From assembly GCF_001653135.1 (NCBI RefSeq), contig NZ_BDDS01000014.1:1-64000 (forward strand): 64,000 nucleotides of DNA, in the 5' to 3' direction. The notes beneath the pieces are model-generated. The model was given only the letters and a program-made list of their open reading frames with translations. It had not been told where the DNA came from and made no database searches. Shown here in pieces: positions 51,721 through 61,099 of this stretch. Position numbers and translations under genes: made by a program. This DNA is from Pseudoalteromonas neustonica (GTDB lineage: Bacteria; Pseudomonadota; Gammaproteobacteria; Enterobacterales; Alteromonadaceae). Each line of letters opens with the position of its first letter. Position 1 is the first letter of the stretch.

Positions 51721-53180
51721 AAAATAACGCCCCATGATGCTGTTTCAACACTTATTAACTCAGCAAATTGTCCATCGAGTAATACAAAGGCCGTATCAAG
51801 CTGGCTTCCCAATATTAAAGGGTCTAGCACTTCATTTATTAAAGGTAAATGCACTGTTTTAGTGTTATTTTGCCACCAGTATTGACCTGACTTGTCTTGG
51901 CTAATACGCCCTGCAGGGGTAATAAAAGGCACTTCTTCAAGCCATGGCAATTGGGCATGATGCTGCAAAAAATGTAGTCGCCAATCTTGAAGTGGTTCTT
52001 GTGTGTGGCTCATTTGCTGATTAGTTGGGCTTTGGGGTATGTATTCATGCTCACCTAAAATAGCCCTGTATGGCATACGACTAGCATAAAAAGTTACTTT
52101 ACCTTTTAGGGTTTTCCCCAGCGCACTTTGCGTTTTACTACTGCCACTTTTTACAGGAATAAAATCGAGCAACATAGCAATCGCAGTTGCAGGAGTCGAT
52201 GTTTGTTCATCGCTTGGCGAGAGTAACTTTAACCAGCGCATAGACGCTAGTAAGCCATTACGGCGCATTTGTGATTTTTCACCAATAACTTGCCACGTAC
52301 CATTGATAGTGAGCGGTTGAGTGCTATTTTCATCAGTATTGGGGCTGAGTACTTGTTCACGATTTTCGCTGCTAACAACACCGCGATAGGCATCAATGTC
52401 TTGCGGGTTACTTAGCCATGCTTCGCTGAGTAACGCTAATTTAGCGAGCTCTTGGAGCGCCGCGCTGGGTTGATGTTGCACCGGGTGAGCCAGTATTTTT
52501 GCTGGTAATTCGTCAATTCTTGCTGCCAAGTTTGCTGCTTTGGCATCAACTAAACGCGCCGCTATTTGGCGGCACTTATCTCGGCTGTCTTTTAAAAACT
52601 GTACAATGCCACTGCTAAGTTGATCGTTTATCCACTGTTGTAACTCAGTCAGCCCTTGTGCCACTGAATCGAGAGTTTTGGCTCGATTTTGCGCTGCGCG
52701 TTTAGCTTTATCTTCTTCACGTTTAGCGAGCTCTTCATCGGTGAGTACTTTCTCAACATTGGTTTTATGCAATGAAAGGGGGGCGGCGGATTTACTTATT
52801 TTTGCTGCGTTGTCCTGCGCAGAGGCTTCGTCTGTTGTGCTGGTGGAGCGTCTGCGTCTGCCTAACCAGTCATTCACCCATTGTGGCGGCGCAGTTTTAG
52901 CGAAGTTATCAGGCAAGTCAGAAAACTGCCAAAATAGCGCAAGCACATGTTTACACGGAAACTTACGCGACGGGCATGTACATTTATAGCCGTGATCGCT
53001 CACATCAGCCATAGTGTAGTAGGGTGTGGAGCCTGAGCCCTGACACTCTCCCCAAATTGTATTTACGTCTTGGGCTTGCCCAAGCACTGGCCACTTGGCG
53101 GGTTTGAGTAATTTTTTTGCGGCATTAATTGATGGCTGATCGGGTGCCAACTCTTGCACGAGCGTGTCGGATACTTCCAT
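51711..53180 (-). CDS. yehQ: SWIM zinc-finger protein, YehQ-like
   Basis: The first gene of the five-gene operon. The 489-residue protein has a SWIM zinc finger near residues 65-85 (KCTCPSRKFPCKHVLALFW; CxCx(n)CxH). A charged, Lys- and Ala-rich coiled stretch follows (about 150-180), then a helical region with AAKFLAA-type repeats and a C-terminal beta-rich domain. It overlaps the DUF5691 start by 10 bases, so translation is coupled. SWIM domains bind nucleic acid or protein, so it may recruit the ATPase complex. It shares only the SWIM architecture with the protein at 892-2634. E. coli YehQ is the likely relative. Confidence 0.82.
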   Translation of the reverse strand: MEVSDTLVQELAPDQPSINAAKKLLKPAKWPVLGQAQDVNTIWGECQGSGSTPYYTMADVSDHGYKCTCPSRKFPCKHVLALFWQFSDLPDNFAKTAPPQWVNDWLGRRRRSTSTTDEASAQDNAAKISKSAAPLSLHKTNVEKVLTDEELAKREEDKAKRAAQNRAKTLDSVAQGLTELQQWINDQLSSGIVQFLKDSRDKCRQIAARLVDAKAANLAARIDELPAKILAHPVQHQPSAALQELAKLALLSEAWLSNPQDIDAYRGVVSSENREQVLSPNTDENSTQPLTINGTWQVIGEKSQMRRNGLLASMRWLKLLSPSDEQTSTPATAIAMLLDFIPVKSGSSKTQSALGKTLKGKVTFYASRMPYRAILGEHEYIPQSPTNQQMSHTQEPLQDWRLHFLQHHAQLPWLEEVPFITPAGRISQDKSGQYWWQNNTKTVHLPLINEVLDPLILGSQLDTAFVLLDGQFAELISVETASWGVILCQ

Positions 53181-53396
53181 GATAAAACGCCTACTACATT
53201 ACTGATGTGAAATAAGGTTAATAGCGCCAGTTTATCTATAATTCTCGTAAATACAATACGCTAATAGTTAATATAGGTACATCAAAGTAAAAAATTGATC
53301 ACAAATAGCGCCTAAAAAAGGTAAAAAAATAGTTGTTGACCTTAACTTAGCTTGAGGTTTTATGCTTGGTTGCATCATTAAAAAGGAGTTAACCCA

Positions 53397-53861
53397 ATGC
53401 AACAAAAATCAGTACATAATACAGCGATTATTTATTCAAGTGGCCGAAAAAATGGTAATACAACAGCGCAGGTGAACGCATACAGTAAACAAAAAAGCGG
53501 CATTGTTTTTTGTTTAGATGATTATGTTATTGCCCCTTACCGATATGATAAGCAATATAACAATGACGACTTTTATAACTTGTTCGAAGTGCTGTTACGT
53601 TATGAACATTGGGTATTTGCATCCCCCGTTTACTGGTACAACACGACCCCACAAATGAAAGCGTTTATGGATAGAATAACCGATTACATGGATGATGAGG
53701 CGCTAAAGCCAAAGTTAAGAACATTGCGCCAAAAGCATTACTCTTTACTCTCAAATGCAGCCTCAGCAGAGGCCCCATCTGCATTTATAGATATGTTTAA
53801 ACATACCTTTAACTATTTAGGCATGACGTTTAAAGCACATTCACATATTCAAGCTAGTTAA
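53397..53861 (+). CDS. NADPH-dependent FMN reductase/flavodoxin-like protein
   Basis: A 154-residue flavodoxin-fold protein. The FMN phosphate loop is IIYSSGRKNGNTTAQVNAY near residue 12, and the ring-contact loop is WVFASPVYWYNTTPQMKAFMDRI near 75-97. It probably reduces flavin or quinone with NAD(P)H. Start ATG 53397 has AAGGAG 10 bases upstream. The gene is followed by a DsrE gene after 42 bases and may be co-transcribed. No specific substrate can be named. Confidence 0.85.
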   Translation: MQQKSVHNTAIIYSSGRKNGNTTAQVNAYSKQKSGIVFCLDDYVIAPYRYDKQYNNDDFYNLFEVLLRYEHWVFASPVYWYNTTPQMKAFMDRITDYMDDEALKPKLRTLRQKHYSLLSNAASAEAPSAFIDMFKHTFNYLGMTFKAHSHIQAS

Positions 53862-53903
53862 ACTGTTTTAAACAGGGTAGGCTAAAACAAAAAAGGGTAA
53901 TTT

Positions 53904-54428
53904 ATGAAAACGTTATTTATGGGTTTTAGCCTACTTTTAACAAGCCTCGCAGTATCAGCACAGGAACCCGAGCCTGTTATTAAAGATTTTGGCTTTTTTT
54001 ATAATGTTACAGAGCACACATCTGATCTAAAGCAGGCGCAGTTTAAAATAGCTTTTGATGTAGGTGAGGGTGCTGAAAAAGGTCAGCAAAATAACCATAT
54101 AAATTCGTTGGCGCGTTTTATTAATATGCATGTGGCGCATGGCGTTAACCCTGACAATATCAAGCTTGCTTTGGTTGTTCATGGCAGTGCCAGTGTTGAT
54201 GTGCTTGAAAACAGTTTTTACACGCAGCGTTTTGGTGTAGGTAACAAAAACCAATCACTTATAAAGCAATTACTTGCTAATAACACCGACATTTATGTAT
54301 GCGGCCAGTCGGCAACGCATATGAAAGTAGCTAAAAAGCAGCTTATCCAAGGTGTTAAAATGTCGCTATCAGCAATGACCGCTCACGCAAAATTACAGCA
54401 GCAAGGTTATACCTTGAACCCGTTTTAA
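53904..54428 (+). CDS. Exported DsrE-family protein
   Basis: A 174-residue protein with a signal peptide (1-19, ending SLAVSA). The mature part is a DsrE/DsrF-like alpha-beta fold: FKIAFDVGEGAE, NMHVAHGVNPDNIKLALVVHGSASVD and DIYVCGQSATHMKVAKKQL. The Cys in YVCGQS matches the conserved thiol of the sulfur-relay family. Exported DsrE proteins are common in marine gammaproteobacteria but their role is unknown. The stop codon is immediately followed by the start of the SGNH hydrolase. Confidence 0.8.
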   Translation: MKTLFMGFSLLLTSLAVSAQEPEPVIKDFGFFYNVTEHTSDLKQAQFKIAFDVGEGAEKGQQNNHINSLARFINMHVAHGVNPDNIKLALVVHGSASVDVLENSFYTQRFGVGNKNQSLIKQLLANNTDIYVCGQSATHMKVAKKQLIQGVKMSLSAMTAHAKLQQQGYTLNPF

Positions 54429-55073
54429 ATGAATGTTTTGTGTTTTGGTGATTCAAATACCTTTGGGCTTTCAGCAATAGATGGCTCGCGTTTATCTGAA
54501 ATTGAACGTTGGCCTACATTATTCAAACAAGCGATCGGGGACGAACATAAAGTAATTGAAGCAGGCCAACCTAACCGCACACTTGTAAATAACCCACCAT
54601 TTACCGGGAACAAATCAGGGGTTACGTACTTAAAGCCTTATCTTGAAGCGCATCAGCTTGATGTAATCATCATACAACTGGGTACGAATGATCTAAAAGC
54701 ACGCTTTGCGTTAACAGCAGAGAAAATTGCTGAAGGTTTAGCGCAATTTATTAATGAAATTGAGTTGTTTTATCAATCAACACCTCAACCGCGTTTAGTT
54801 ATTATTAGCCCATTTACAGTGTTTGAAGTAGGCCAATACCAACGCATTTACGCAGGCGCACAGGCTAAAGCCGTGCAATTATCTCACGAGTGTAGGCGTA
54901 TAGCACACGCACACAACTGCCTTTTTTTAGACGGTCACACATTAATAACACCCTGTAAAAACGAGGGAATTCATTTACCAGCCACAGAGCACAAAAAGCT
55001 AGCAAATGCTGTATTTGAGCTTATTTACCAATACTCAGGTTACTTAAGGCGGGCTGTTTTAATTAGTGACTAA
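54429..55073 (+). CDS. SGNH/GDSL hydrolase
   Basis: A 214-residue cytoplasmic esterase of the SGNH family. Block I is CFGDSNTFGLSAIDGSRL with the nucleophilic Ser at residue 8; the oxyanion Gly is in block II (NRTLVNNPPF region) and the Asn in block III, IIQLGTNDLKA. Block V is IHLPATEHKKLANA with the catalytic His. The shape resembles aryl esterase/acyl-CoA thioesterase relatives. It lacks a signal peptide. It begins at the base after the DsrE stop, so it is co-translated. Confidence 0.85.
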   Translation: MNVLCFGDSNTFGLSAIDGSRLSEIERWPTLFKQAIGDEHKVIEAGQPNRTLVNNPPFTGNKSGVTYLKPYLEAHQLDVIIIQLGTNDLKARFALTAEKIAEGLAQFINEIELFYQSTPQPRLVIISPFTVFEVGQYQRIYAGAQAKAVQLSHECRRIAHAHNCLFLDGHTLITPCKNEGIHLPATEHKKLANAVFELIYQYSGYLRRAVLISD

Positions 55074-55102
55074 ATTAAAATAGTAGCAACGCGCCTTAGA
55101 GT

Positions 55103-55570
55103 TTATCGAACAATAAAGCTTTGCTCTGTTTGGCCTGATTCATACATCCATTGGTAAGTGAGAGGTTCAGTGCTGCCATCATAAAACCATATCAATGCCA
55201 CTAACTCTGTTTCACTATTAGCGATTGTTACAGATTTTTTAATGCCTAAGCTGCTGATCGGGCTTCTATAAATACAGTTATTATAGTCTACAGGTTGCTC
55301 AAGTTGAGGTTTAACACATACATTTAAATACGCTCGTTGAGATATCTCAGTCAATTTAACGTCTATTAGTAATTCAAATTGCGTCGAAAAATCAAATTCG
55401 GGTGTTGCGACTAAATCAGCTGTTGAAACCGGCGTAACAACTGGTGGTGAAACTGGTGCAGGCGTTTCTCCTTGAATAGGAGTTGATGTATTTGTATCAT
55501 CCGATCCACCACCACAGCCTTGTAACATAAACCCTGTTGCCGCCAAAATAGTCATGATTAAATTTTTCAT
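55103..55570 (-). CDS. Small lipoprotein downstream of LruC protein
   Basis: A 155-residue protein with a lipobox, MLQGCGGGSDD (Cys at about residue 19), so it is lipid-anchored at the outer or inner membrane. A Thr/Pro-rich linker (STPIQGETPAPVSPPVVTP) leads to a small beta-rich domain with two Cys residues (NVCVKP...NNCIYR) that may form a disulfide. I recognise no family. It follows the LruC-domain gene by 9 bases and is presumably its partner. Confidence 0.65.
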   Translation of the reverse strand: MKNLIMTILAATGFMLQGCGGGSDDTNTSTPIQGETPAPVSPPVVTPVSTADLVATPEFDFSTQFELLIDVKLTEISQRAYLNVCVKPQLEQPVDYNNCIYRSPISSLGIKKSVTIANSETELVALIWFYDGSTEPLTYQWMYESGQTEQSFIVR

Positions 55571-55579
55571 ATTAAACTC

Positions 55580-57676
55580 CTAATTATTGATGACTTTTGA
55601 TTCACTAAAGGTATTAAACCACGTTGTTTTTTCTGATCCTGATGATTGTGTAAACTCAGCAAAATCCGGATAAGCACTCAGTAGATCAACGCCCTCTTTA
55701 GGATGAGACCAGTTCACACCAATTTCTAATGCCCAAGGTAACCCTTGTGCTGTTTGATAATACATTTCTGAACCACTGTTATCATCGGCTTGACCATATG
55801 AGATTGCAAAAGCCTCTGTGGGAGATTGGTTTTTAAGATGTACTTCCCAACTTCTAGCATTGTTAACATCGACAAATGGGCCATGATAAAAACCATTTAC
55901 AGCAAAAATAAAGGGGTCAAATAATGCGGATGGAGCGCTTTCACTTGCCACAGGTGTAATTAAAGGCACTGTCACTTTAAAGCTAACTTTAGGGCTGTTT
56001 TCGCACCCGGATTGTGTTCTAAAATATGTGCATGACGCTGAGGTTTCAAACCAGTTCTTAGTATCAGCCATAACGATTATGATAGCCTCACTACGCCCTG
56101 GCTCGATCGCAGAGCTAGTTTGCTGCACACCGTTTATTTCATAACGAATTAAATCTTCATTGATGTTACTAGACAATATTGAATCTAAGCGCACAGCAAA
56201 ACCGTTATGATAACTTGCCCCAACAGCATTTAACGTGCCCTCTACTGTAAATCTCACAACATCAGAACCCACTAAATCAGTGGTTGTACGGTAATTAACA
56301 ACAACATCATTAAAGTCATAATCACCCTTTTCAGGCCATAAATCCTCATAAGCCAATGCAACCCAATCATTTGCCCCTGGATAGCTAATACTGGTAATTC
56401 CTGGATCTGATATGCTAATTGGGTAATCTTCAACCTCACCATCAGATACCCCGCCAATAGAGCCTATATCAGCTGTTTTTGATACTCTGAACCTTGACCA
56501 TGTATCACCTACAAATGCATTACTTGGAATATCTACTAATATTGCATTTAACCCTTCAACCAATAAGTGCTGGCTTATCGCTTGCGTATCATCAAACTTG
56601 CCATTGTTATCCCAATCAAACCAAGCGTTTAAATAACCTTCTTTTGATGCTTTAACAATAATTAAACTATCAAGGCCAGCCTCTAAGGCTGTGACAAATT
56701 GAACGCCATCATCGCTATCATCTGTAGATTTAGGTACAGGTTCGCCATTGACAATATCACCTAGAAAAATGCCATTTTCATCAAATTCATGTCTTGCACC
56801 GTTATCAGCTAATGAAATGCCATAGCTAGTTGGCGCATCACCAAAATCAATTGTGGTGTCATCTTCATCTATGATCGGTGCTGTCGCACACCTTGCACCA
56901 TCGTTATTAGAAGAGCTTGGCCCGTAAGCAAACAGCGTTGCATTAGGTGATGCTGCTGAAACATCAATTCTGAAAACATGACCATCACTATTTCTGCTGA
57001 TATAAAAATTACCATCAACATCAAAATAAACTGCACCAAATGTACCGGACACTCCCACATTACCTAAATTGGTTGATACTGCGGTTGAGCCATCTTTTTG
57101 GATAGTTATTTTATGTAAATTACCATTACTATCAACACTATAAGCACGGTCTGCGTTAGGGTTTGAGTCTGCATCAGGGTGAAATGCTAAATCAAAGATG
57201 TTTAAATTGAGTAAATCTCCAGAAACAACCAGATTCATAATTAAGTAGTCGCTACTACTTTCATCTAAATCAGTACGATAAAGGCCATAGCTAGCGCCTT
57301 TTCTATAGCTGTAGTAATAATTTTGTTGAACAGAAACGTCACCAACATAAAAGTTAGTGCTTGCGGGTGTGTTAGCAACTGCTAATGGAATCATTTGAAA
57401 GTCGTTGCCAATTTTTACTATGGTTGCTGCGTCGTATCCCCAGCCATATAAATATCGGTCATGTAGATTAAATCCCAACCCATTGATTTTGCCAGTAGTG
57501 CCTAAATTATCACTTAAAACAGCATTGCTACCAGTTGCTAAGTTAACACCATATAATTTAGCAACTGACTCTTGTACTAAAAAAGCTTTTGACGGACAAG
57601 TCGTAAAAGGATCTGCGTGTAAATCCAAACTCAATAGAGCCAAAGTGACAGCTACATAAAGTTGTTTAGTTTTCAT
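55580..57676 (-). CDS. LruC-domain secreted protein
   Basis: A 698-residue exported protein. The signal peptide is residues 1-21 (ALLSLDLHA). An N-terminal beta-propeller-like DUF6923 domain spans about 30-265, followed by a GEVEDYPI-type domain (near 425, with DGEVEDYPISI) typical of marine surface proteins, and a C-terminal LruC domain from about 440, marked by WVALAYEDLWPEKGDYDFND and VEGTLNAVGASYHNGFAV. LruC was named from Leptospira surface proteins. It may bind polysaccharide or matrix. It is the first gene of a two-gene transcript with a lipoprotein. Confidence 0.82.
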   Translation of the reverse strand: MKTKQLYVAVTLALLSLDLHADPFTTCPSKAFLVQESVAKLYGVNLATGSNAVLSDNLGTTGKINGLGFNLHDRYLYGWGYDAATIVKIGNDFQMIPLAVANTPASTNFYVGDVSVQQNYYYSYRKGASYGLYRTDLDESSSDYLIMNLVVSGDLLNLNIFDLAFHPDADSNPNADRAYSVDSNGNLHKITIQKDGSTAVSTNLGNVGVSGTFGAVYFDVDGNFYISRNSDGHVFRIDVSAASPNATLFAYGPSSSNNDGARCATAPIIDEDDTTIDFGDAPTSYGISLADNGARHEFDENGIFLGDIVNGEPVPKSTDDSDDGVQFVTALEAGLDSLIIVKASKEGYLNAWFDWDNNGKFDDTQAISQHLLVEGLNAILVDIPSNAFVGDTWSRFRVSKTADIGSIGGVSDGEVEDYPISISDPGITSISYPGANDWVALAYEDLWPEKGDYDFNDVVVNYRTTTDLVGSDVVRFTVEGTLNAVGASYHNGFAVRLDSILSSNINEDLIRYEINGVQQTSSAIEPGRSEAIIIVMADTKNWFETSASCTYFRTQSGCENSPKVSFKVTVPLITPVASESAPSALFDPFIFAVNGFYHGPFVDVNNARSWEVHLKNQSPTEAFAISYGQADDNSGSEMYYQTAQGLPWALEIGVNWSHPKEGVDLLSAYPDFAEFTQSSGSEKTTWFNTFSESKVINN

Positions 57677-57986
57677 ATAAAGACTCCAATGGGTAAGCTA
57701 CTTTGGAAGTGCATTACTCAAGCCAACTTTTTTTATTATATACTTCAAAGTGTTGTGGCATTGCTGATCAATGTTTTTGCAATTTGCGATACGAATTGCG
57801 ACTCAATTACTCAACCAGGTTTGCTTTGTATCCGCCTGATATTCCAGTTAGATAGCTCAACTCTGAGTAATACAGTTAACAGCGCGCAAGGGGTAATGTT
57901 ATTCCTGATGAGTAATTAGCAGCTAAAAATATATGCTTGTCATTTTTATTTAAGTAAAACAATTGATTAAAAATGTTATTTTATAA
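57677..57986. other. Intergenic junction between LruC gene and Rhs remnant
   Basis: This 310-base AT-rich spacer holds the LruC promoter on the minus strand. Rhs coding sequence begins abruptly at about 57987, just after an in-frame TAA (57984-57986), marking an old recombination boundary. No recognised repeat is present at the junction. Confidence 0.5.
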
Positions 57987-59086
57987 AATCGCTTAAGCAG
58001 TGTAACCGGCGTAAGTGGTCGGCATGGCTCAATAGGCTATGATACCCGCGGAAATATTACTAACAACGGTGCATATAGTTTAGATTTTAATGCGGCAAAC
58101 CAGCTTACTACAGCAAAAGGTAATAGCTATTTATATGATGGTCACAACCGCCGCGTAAAACAGAGCGATGGCAATGGCACCAGCTATTCAATGTACAGCC
58201 AAGGTGGTACATTACTGTACAGAGAAAAAGGCGAGACCATAACAGGCAACGGCACTAACTATATTTACTTAGGTAAAAAACTGATTGCCAAGTACGGAGA
58301 CGTAACACCGCAAACAGTGAATGAAAGCCGACAGCACAGCCGCCCATTTGGTGAATCGATAGAAGCACCCAAAGATGACGTAGGGTACACAGGGCATAAA
58401 TTCGACACCGACTTAGGGTTGAGTTATATGCAGGCACGATACTATGATCCAGTTATAGGCCGGTTTTACAGTAGTGATCCGGTTGGTACTTTAGAGCATT
58501 TATCTGGGTTAGGTGGTATTCACGGATTTAACAGATACGCATATGCAAATAATAACCCATACAAGTACGTAGATCCTGATGGGGAAGCTGTTATTTATGC
58601 TGGATTTACTGGAGGCGGAAATGCTGGGGTTAGCGGTGACAATGCCGGTGGTGTTTTCTTCGACGTTTCGTTTGACGGAATCAAATTTGGAACTTATACC
58701 TCGCATGAAATAGGTTCTTCTACTGGAACACCGTCAGCTGGCGCTGGTTTTGAAATGGGGGCAATGACAGGTGGATATGAAACCGCGTTAAATGGTGAGT
58801 ATATGATTGCAGGAGGACAAGGTGGTGCTGGAGCTGTTGGTACAGTAGCTGGTAACACAACATTGGGGCCAACCCCTGAGGTTGGTGTGCAATTATCTCT
58901 CGAAGAAGGAACACCGCAAGCTAACGGGTTTATCCACACTGGTACAGGGCAAGCCACAGTGGTAGGTTCCTTAACTGGGCAAGAGTTAGTAATGGCTTGC
59001 AAAGCGCAGGTCAAGCAATACAGTCTACTATGGGTGCTATCGCCACCAATATTCAAGAAGGACTAGATATAGATATGGGGATGTAA
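57987..59086 (+). pseudogene. Orphan Rhs C-terminal tip
   Basis: The frame is open from 57987 and reads the end of an Rhs/YD-repeat core: YDTRGNITNNGAYSLDF, YLYDGHNRRVKQSDG, GYTGHKFDTDLGLSYMQARY, YDPVIGRFYSSDPVG, then NNPYKYVDPDGE near 58578, the standard boundary of the RHS core. The variable tip (about 150 residues) is Gly-rich and of unknown type. There is no N-terminal part, signal or VgrG-like partner. An ATG at 58191 is internal. Near 58985-58995 a frame change occurs: the other frame reads SNGLQSAGQAIQSTMGAIAT and ends at 59086, while the first frame ends at 59066. This looks like a displaced, degrading Rhs cassette. Confidence 0.75.
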
Positions 59087-59097
59087 ATAACTTCGGT

Positions 59098-59556
59098 ATG
59101 AATGATAAAGATACAAAAATATTAAAGGTTGTTGGAGCTTTGACTGTTGCAAGCTTAATTGGATATCAAACATTATCTAGTTCATTTGATAAAAATGCTG
59201 CTATTTCCGATTTGAAGGAAATGGACTTAAAAGAAGTAGCTTTAAAGGCTAGCATGAAAGGCAATAGTCTTAGATCAACGAGAAATACAACTATACTTGA
59301 TGAGGTTGAAGTTTGTTTGTCAGAAATGACTAAAATTCCTAACTACCGATTTGGAGAAGAGGTGAATTGGGAAGTAGTTAGCTTTATTGGAGATAATACG
59401 ATCCACAATATTTCTTATGCAGAATTGTCCTCAGGTGAGATTGCTCTGGGGGCTGAGTATATTTTAACCAATGTAGAAGCTGGGGAATCTACAAACCTTG
59501 GTGGAGGAAGGGGAGTATCTTCCGAATGTCTTGGTGAAATATTTAAAAAGTTTTAA
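59098..59556 (+). CDS. Possible immunity protein for the Rhs tip
   Basis: A 152-residue protein that starts 11 bases after the end of the Rhs tip. It has one N-terminal hydrophobic helix (ILKVVGALTVASLIGYQTL), then an acidic soluble part with two Cys (EVCLSEM, SECLGEI). I recognise no family. Rhs tips are normally followed directly by a specific immunity gene, and the position, size and acidic character fit that. The immunity role is inference only. Confidence 0.45.
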   Translation: MNDKDTKILKVVGALTVASLIGYQTLSSSFDKNAAISDLKEMDLKEVALKASMKGNSLRSTRNTTILDEVEVCLSEMTKIPNYRFGEEVNWEVVSFIGDNTIHNISYAELSSGEIALGAEYILTNVEAGESTNLGGGRGVSSECLGEIFKKF

Positions 59557-59750
59557 TGTAAATAAAGATGACATATATGGTCACTCCGCCTGAGTCAAAT
59601 TTTCAGGTGGTTTTTTATTCTTTTACAGTACATTTTTGTTATTACATGATGATCACCGCGCCAGCGAGTTTTTACTAATAAAGGTAACGGTCCTATGACA
59701 TATATCCGGCGTCTAATGGCTATTACGTTGCCGCGCCCTAAATTAATAAA

Positions 59751-59999
59751 GATGACACCCATCCTAAAGTTTGTATTTTTCATATTTTTTACTGGCTTTT
59801 AATTAGTATTAGAAATGAACAGGTTGATGCATGGCAACTGCAAGAAAGCGCCAAGTAAGTTTGGTTGATACAAAGTATTATCACTGCATTTCACGTTGAG
59901 AAATAAAGATTGTACTCATCCTAAAAAAAAAATAAAAAGGACACCCACCCTAAAGTTTGTATTTTTTGCAAACAAAGATGACACCCATCCTAAAGTTTG
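59751..59999. repeat. REP-like repeats around a broken transposase gene
   Basis: GATGACACCCATCCTAAAG-TTTG occurs exactly at 59751-59773 and 59977-59999, with a close copy (GGACACCCACCCTAAAGTTTG type) at 59939-59959 and a decayed one near 59908-59925. They flank the remnant at 59831, the arrangement expected for repeats handled by a REP-associated transposase. No gene is supported in 59557-59750. Confidence 0.75.
59831..59899 (+). pseudogene. N-terminal remnant of a REP-associated tyrosine transposase
   Basis: ATG 59831 opens MATARKRQVSLVDTKYYHCI followed by SR and a TGA. This is the characteristic start of RAYT (IS200/Y1-type) transposases of Alteromonadales, which move REP sequences; the rest of the gene is missing. 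REP-like repeats lie on both sides. Confidence 0.7.
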
Positions 60000-60003
60000 A
60001 TAC

Positions 60004-60207
60004 TTGAATGCAAGAAGAGATAAACTTTTAGCCCAAAAGAGTAAACTTAGTAGCGCAGTTTTATTTACTCAATTAAAGTGGCTGTCTAGTTTATTCGAAC
60101 CAGATAACCGTGCTGGTGGCGGTGAATACAGTGTACAGCAAAGGTTTGGCTGGACAAATGGCGTGACTTCGCGGTTTTATAGGTTAGTCTTTTTGGCTGG
60201 TTCTTAA
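60004..60207 (+). pseudogene. C-terminal fragment of a trehalase (GH37)
   Basis: A 67-codon frame directly after the last REP repeat contains AGGGEYSVQQRFGWTNGV, the GGGEY...GFGWTNG signature at the C-terminal end of alpha,alpha-trehalases. Preceding residues LLAQKSKLSSAVLFTQLKW do not resemble trehalase strongly. The TTG at 60004 is a chance start; an in-frame stop lies just before it, and the final residues diverge from the family. A trehalase gene has been lost here except for its tail. Confidence 0.65.
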
Positions 60208-60370
60208 TAAACTATATTTGTAGAGTATATTACTTTGCGGTCTCAATCTAAATAGCTAGACGTCTATCCTTGTAAACACTATATATATCATAGTATTAAT
60301 CAATAGATAACGGTTGAATGTTGTTATTTAATTGGGTATTGTGAATAAAATATTTCAAGGACGAAAGCAG

Positions 60371-61063
60371 ATGATTCAACCGACTTCTGTATTTATAAAA
60401 ACAGTTCAAAACGTACGCCCTCAAACACAAAGCTACTCTTACTTGATAAAAATACTAGAGGCGTTTTTTGGCAAGGTTAAAATGGAAGACTGCTTGCCGC
60501 ATACGAGTGAGCGCCATGATTTTGACCTTTATTTAGTCGACAGTGCCGGCAGTAATTGGCAAGATTTAGTGCCCGCTGATTTAATTATGCTAGCAAAATT
60601 ACGCCCTGTTATTGTTTTTAATGCTAATCCTGATGCAACATGTGAAAAAAACCTATTGCTTAATAATTTTAAAGGTGTGTTTTATGATCATGACGCACCA
60701 GAAAATGTATTTAAAGGATTAGTCCGCATAATTAATGATGAATTGTGGTTTAGCCGTAAGATCATTTCATCTACTTTCATTGAAATCCTCGCGATGGTCA
60801 CAAATAATGAACAGTCAAATACCCTCAATATCGATAGCACACACGAGCAATTAGTTAATTTAACTAAACGTGAAAAATCAGTTATATACTTACTAGCTCA
60901 AGGTGCCAGTAATCATGATATTGCTGATCGATTAAATATCAGTGATCACACGGTGAAAACGCACCTGTATAGTGCGTTTAAAAAAACCAGCTCACGTAAT
61001 CGTATTGAACTTGCTAATTGGGCACAGCGTTATATGGCGGTTAGATTGCCGTTGCATGATTAA
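60371..61063 (+). CDS. csgD: CsgD-like LuxR-family regulator of curli
   Basis: A 230-residue transcriptional activator with an N-terminal receiver-like domain (residues 1-150) lacking an obvious phospho-acceptor Asp pocket, and a C-terminal LuxR HTH: LTKREKSVIYLLAQGASNHDI, then SDHTVKTHLYSAFKKTSSRNR. This HTH closely follows E. coli CsgD (ISENTVKTHLYNLFKKI). The start is ATG 60371 behind AAGGA; the frame is open to TTG 60332. It lies 1 kb from a curli operon on the opposite strand, so it probably activates those genes. Control by c-di-GMP through other factors is known in enterics; here it is inferred. Confidence 0.87.
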   Translation: MIQPTSVFIKTVQNVRPQTQSYSYLIKILEAFFGKVKMEDCLPHTSERHDFDLYLVDSAGSNWQDLVPADLIMLAKLRPVIVFNANPDATCEKNLLLNNFKGVFYDHDAPENVFKGLVRIINDELWFSRKIISSTFIEILAMVTNNEQSNTLNIDSTHEQLVNLTKREKSVIYLLAQGASNHDIADRLNISDHTVKTHLYSAFKKTSSRNRIELANWAQRYMAVRLPLHD

Positions 61064-61099
61064 ATGCTTTTTATAGTTATTGAGTAGATAGGAAATAGC

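Noticed and set aside
57662..57919. Small plus-strand frame beside the LruC gene
   Set aside because: No ribosome site, low-complexity hydrophobic sequence, and it overlaps the LruC promoter.
59751..59999. Possible CRISPR array from the repeated 23-base units
   Set aside because: The copies are irregularly spaced, partly decayed and flank a RAYT remnant, so they are REP-like repeats.
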